Assembly (NCBI GenBank): GCA_021845805.1
Contig: JAJZVD010000015.1
Span: 1-58,034 of the forward strand
DNA length: 58,034 nucleotides
Direction: 5' to 3'
From: Pseudomonadota bacterium
GTDB lineage: Bacteria; Pseudomonadota; Alphaproteobacteria; Rhodobacterales; Rhodobacteraceae
Shown: positions 56,905 to 58,034 of the stretch, one piece after another
How positions within the stretch are numbered: the stretch's first letter is position 1
How the letters are laid out: every line of letters begins with the position of its first letter
The notes under the pieces: model-generated
The model's input: only the letters and a program-made list of their open reading frames with translations
What the model was told of the DNA's origin: nothing
Databases searched by the model: none
Program-made: the position numbers and the translations under genes

Positions 56905-58034
56905 TCAGTGCTTGCCCCAGCGCAGGATCTGCTGCGGGTGAAGCTGGCCCAACCAGGTTTCGGTCAGCGGCTTGCCCTTCAGTTCCAGATAGGCGCGGGC
57001 GTCGACCGTTTCGGTGTCGGCGGGGGCCTTCACGTCGAAGATCAGCCGCCAGCGGTCGGTGCCCACCACCGGAAGCACATAGGGGTTCACCACCTCGACG
57101 CCCGCGGGCACCGAGATCTGCGGCTTGATCCCGTCTTTCACGGTCAGCCCGTTCAGGTCGCTGCCCTGGAAGTCGATCGCGATCTTGATCTGGCCGTCGG
57201 GGCGGGGCTGGCCGGGCACGCCGCCGCGGCCAAGGCGGGTGGCCACGGTGCGCGCCACCTGCCAGTCGCCGGGTTCCTGGCGGCCCCAGTACAGCTTGTA
57301 ATCCAGCGCGACCTGGCTGCCCTTCTGCGGTTCGGCCTTGGGCACCCAGTAGGCCACGATGTTGTCGAAGATCTCGTCGTCGGTCGGGATCTCGACCAGT
57401 TGCACCGCGCCGGGGCCCCAGTCGCCCTCGGGCTCGACCCAGACCGAGGGGCGCTTGTTGTAGAACACGCCGTCGTCCTGGTAATCCTCGAAGTTGCGGT
57501 CGCGCTGGATCAGGCCGAAGCCCTTCGGATTGGTGTCCGAGAAGGACGAGGTGACGACGCGGGTCGGATCGTTCAGCGGGCGCCAGATCCGTTCGCCGGT
57601 GCCGGTGATCATGGCCAGCCCGTCGCTGTCATGCACCTCGGGGCGCCAGTCGAAGCCTTGCAGGCGGTTGGTTTCCGAATACCAGAACATCGAGGTCAGT
57701 GGCGCGATGCCAAGGCGGCCGACCGGGCCGCGGAAGAACAGGCGGCTCTTGATGTCCAGTACCTGCCCGTCGCTGTCGCGGCCGGTCATCATGAAGGCAC
57801 CGGTGACCGAGGGGCCGTCCATCAGCGCGTAGATGGTGACCAGGCCGTCCTTGCTGCCCTCGATCCAGAAATCGGTGAACCGGGGGAATTCCTCGGGCTG
57901 CGACATGCCGGTGTTCAGCGCGATGCCGCGGGCCGACAGGCCGTACTGGCGGTCGGCGCCGTCGGTGCGGAAATAGGCCGCGCCAAGGAAGCTGATCCAG
58001 TCGGTCTTGAGGTCGGGCCGCATCAGGCGGAAGC
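56905..58034 (-). CDS. opgG: Glucan biosynthesis protein G (OpgG/OpgD), N-terminus off window
   Basis: About 376 residues of the C-terminal part are visible and the frame is still open at the right edge (FRL before MRPDLKTDW), so the Met at 58023 is internal; family members are about 510-540 residues. Recognisable blocks are SFLGAAYFRTDG, YGLSARGIALNTG, LTSMFWYSETNR, PEVHDSDGLAM and PLNDPTRV. OpgG/OpgD act in the periplasm on osmoregulated periplasmic glucans. The missing N-terminus should hold a signal peptide. Choice between OpgG and OpgD cannot be made from this part. Confidence 0.9.
   Translation of the reverse strand, partial: FRLMRPDLKTDWISFLGAAYFRTDGADRQYGLSARGIALNTGMSQPEEFPRFTDFWIEGSKDGLVTIYALMDGPSVTGAFMMTGRDSDGQVLDIKSRLFFRGPVGRLGIAPLTSMFWYSETNRLQGFDWRPEVHDSDGLAMITGTGERIWRPLNDPTRVVTSSFSDTNPKGFGLIQRDRNFEDYQDDGVFYNKRPSVWVEPEGDWGPGAVQLVEIPTDDEIFDNIVAYWVPKAEPQKGSQVALDYKLYWGRQEPGDWQVARTVATRLGRGGVPGQPRPDGQIKIAIDFQGSDLNGLTVKDGIKPQISVPAGVEVVNPYVLPVVGTDRWRLIFDVKAPADTETVDARAYLELKGKPLTETWLGQLHPQQILRWGKH

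Overview
The window is a stretch of GC-rich alphaproteobacterial chromosome, almost certainly from a member of the Rhodobacterales (Rhodobacter/Paracoccus relatives). The evidence is the gene content: a DksA with a single zinc-finger cysteine, an IscR without the classical three-cysteine loop, a mixed isc-suf operon, two VPLPA-CTERM surface proteins, the RNA methyltransferase/PIN pair known in this order as the RSP_2647/RSP_2648 families, DUF2852, DUF6356 and DUF2927 proteins, and a GAAC-N7-GAAC SOS box before recA. Most of it is ordinary, densely packed chromosomal core: many neighbours overlap by 1-4 bases (ATGA or TGATG), so translational coupling is common.

Layout. 1-13.4 kb: housekeeping and small-molecule genes (DUF2927 lipoprotein, GNAT, MoxR ATPase, dksA, flavin monooxygenase, Lrp regulator, glutamine amidotransferase, arylamine acetyltransferase, VPLPA protein, typA, methyltransferase, icd, HD hydrolase, alpha/beta hydrolase). 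13.5-22.0 kb: iron-sulfur assembly operon iscR-iscS-sufB-(fkbM)-(small ORF)-sufC-sufD-(yip1)-(yip1)-sufS, followed by tRNA-Arg(CCG). 22.3-27.6 kb: patatin, tatA and the phosphate transporter pstSCAB behind a textbook Pho box. 27.9-30.5 kb: ilvB/ilvN (acetolactate synthase) with a leader peptide and attenuator. 30.8-34.3 kb: a TRAP transporter of the 2-oxoacid type, with the binding protein convergent to the two membrane subunits. 34.4-41.1 kb: DUF1345, VOC, bpt, RDD, DUF2852, ybaK and glnE. 41.1-43.9 kb: Entner-Doudoroff genes edd and eda behind a LacI-type operator. 44.0-45.8 kb: methyltransferase and PIN genes. 45.8-50.3 kb: an accessory-looking segment (below). 50.3-58.0 kb: M48 protease, second VPLPA protein, sulfotransferase-like gene, recA, alaS, DUF1330 and the C-terminal part of opgG.

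The most unusual part is 45.8-50.3 kb. A probable polyamine-catabolism pair (FAD oxidoreductase and agmatinase, divergent) is bracketed by two arrays of a non-coding repeat with an exact 203-bp period: three units on the left, two full units plus partial ones on the right. Both arrays sit between convergent genes. Within each unit, hairpins are conserved although reading frames are not. Between the divergent pair lie three inverted-repeat elements of about 105-125 bp and a decayed duplicate of the 5' end of the FAD oxidoreductase gene.

A second set of signals is small structured DNA/RNA elements. A 54-bp hairpin repeat is present after recA and between ilvB and ilvN, with a compensatory base change. 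A related motif is arranged as an inverted pair in the edd-eda spacer. The iscR promoter and the inside of iscS share an ATTCTAGAA palindrome. I see no phage, no transposase gene, no CRISPR array and no photosynthesis genes.
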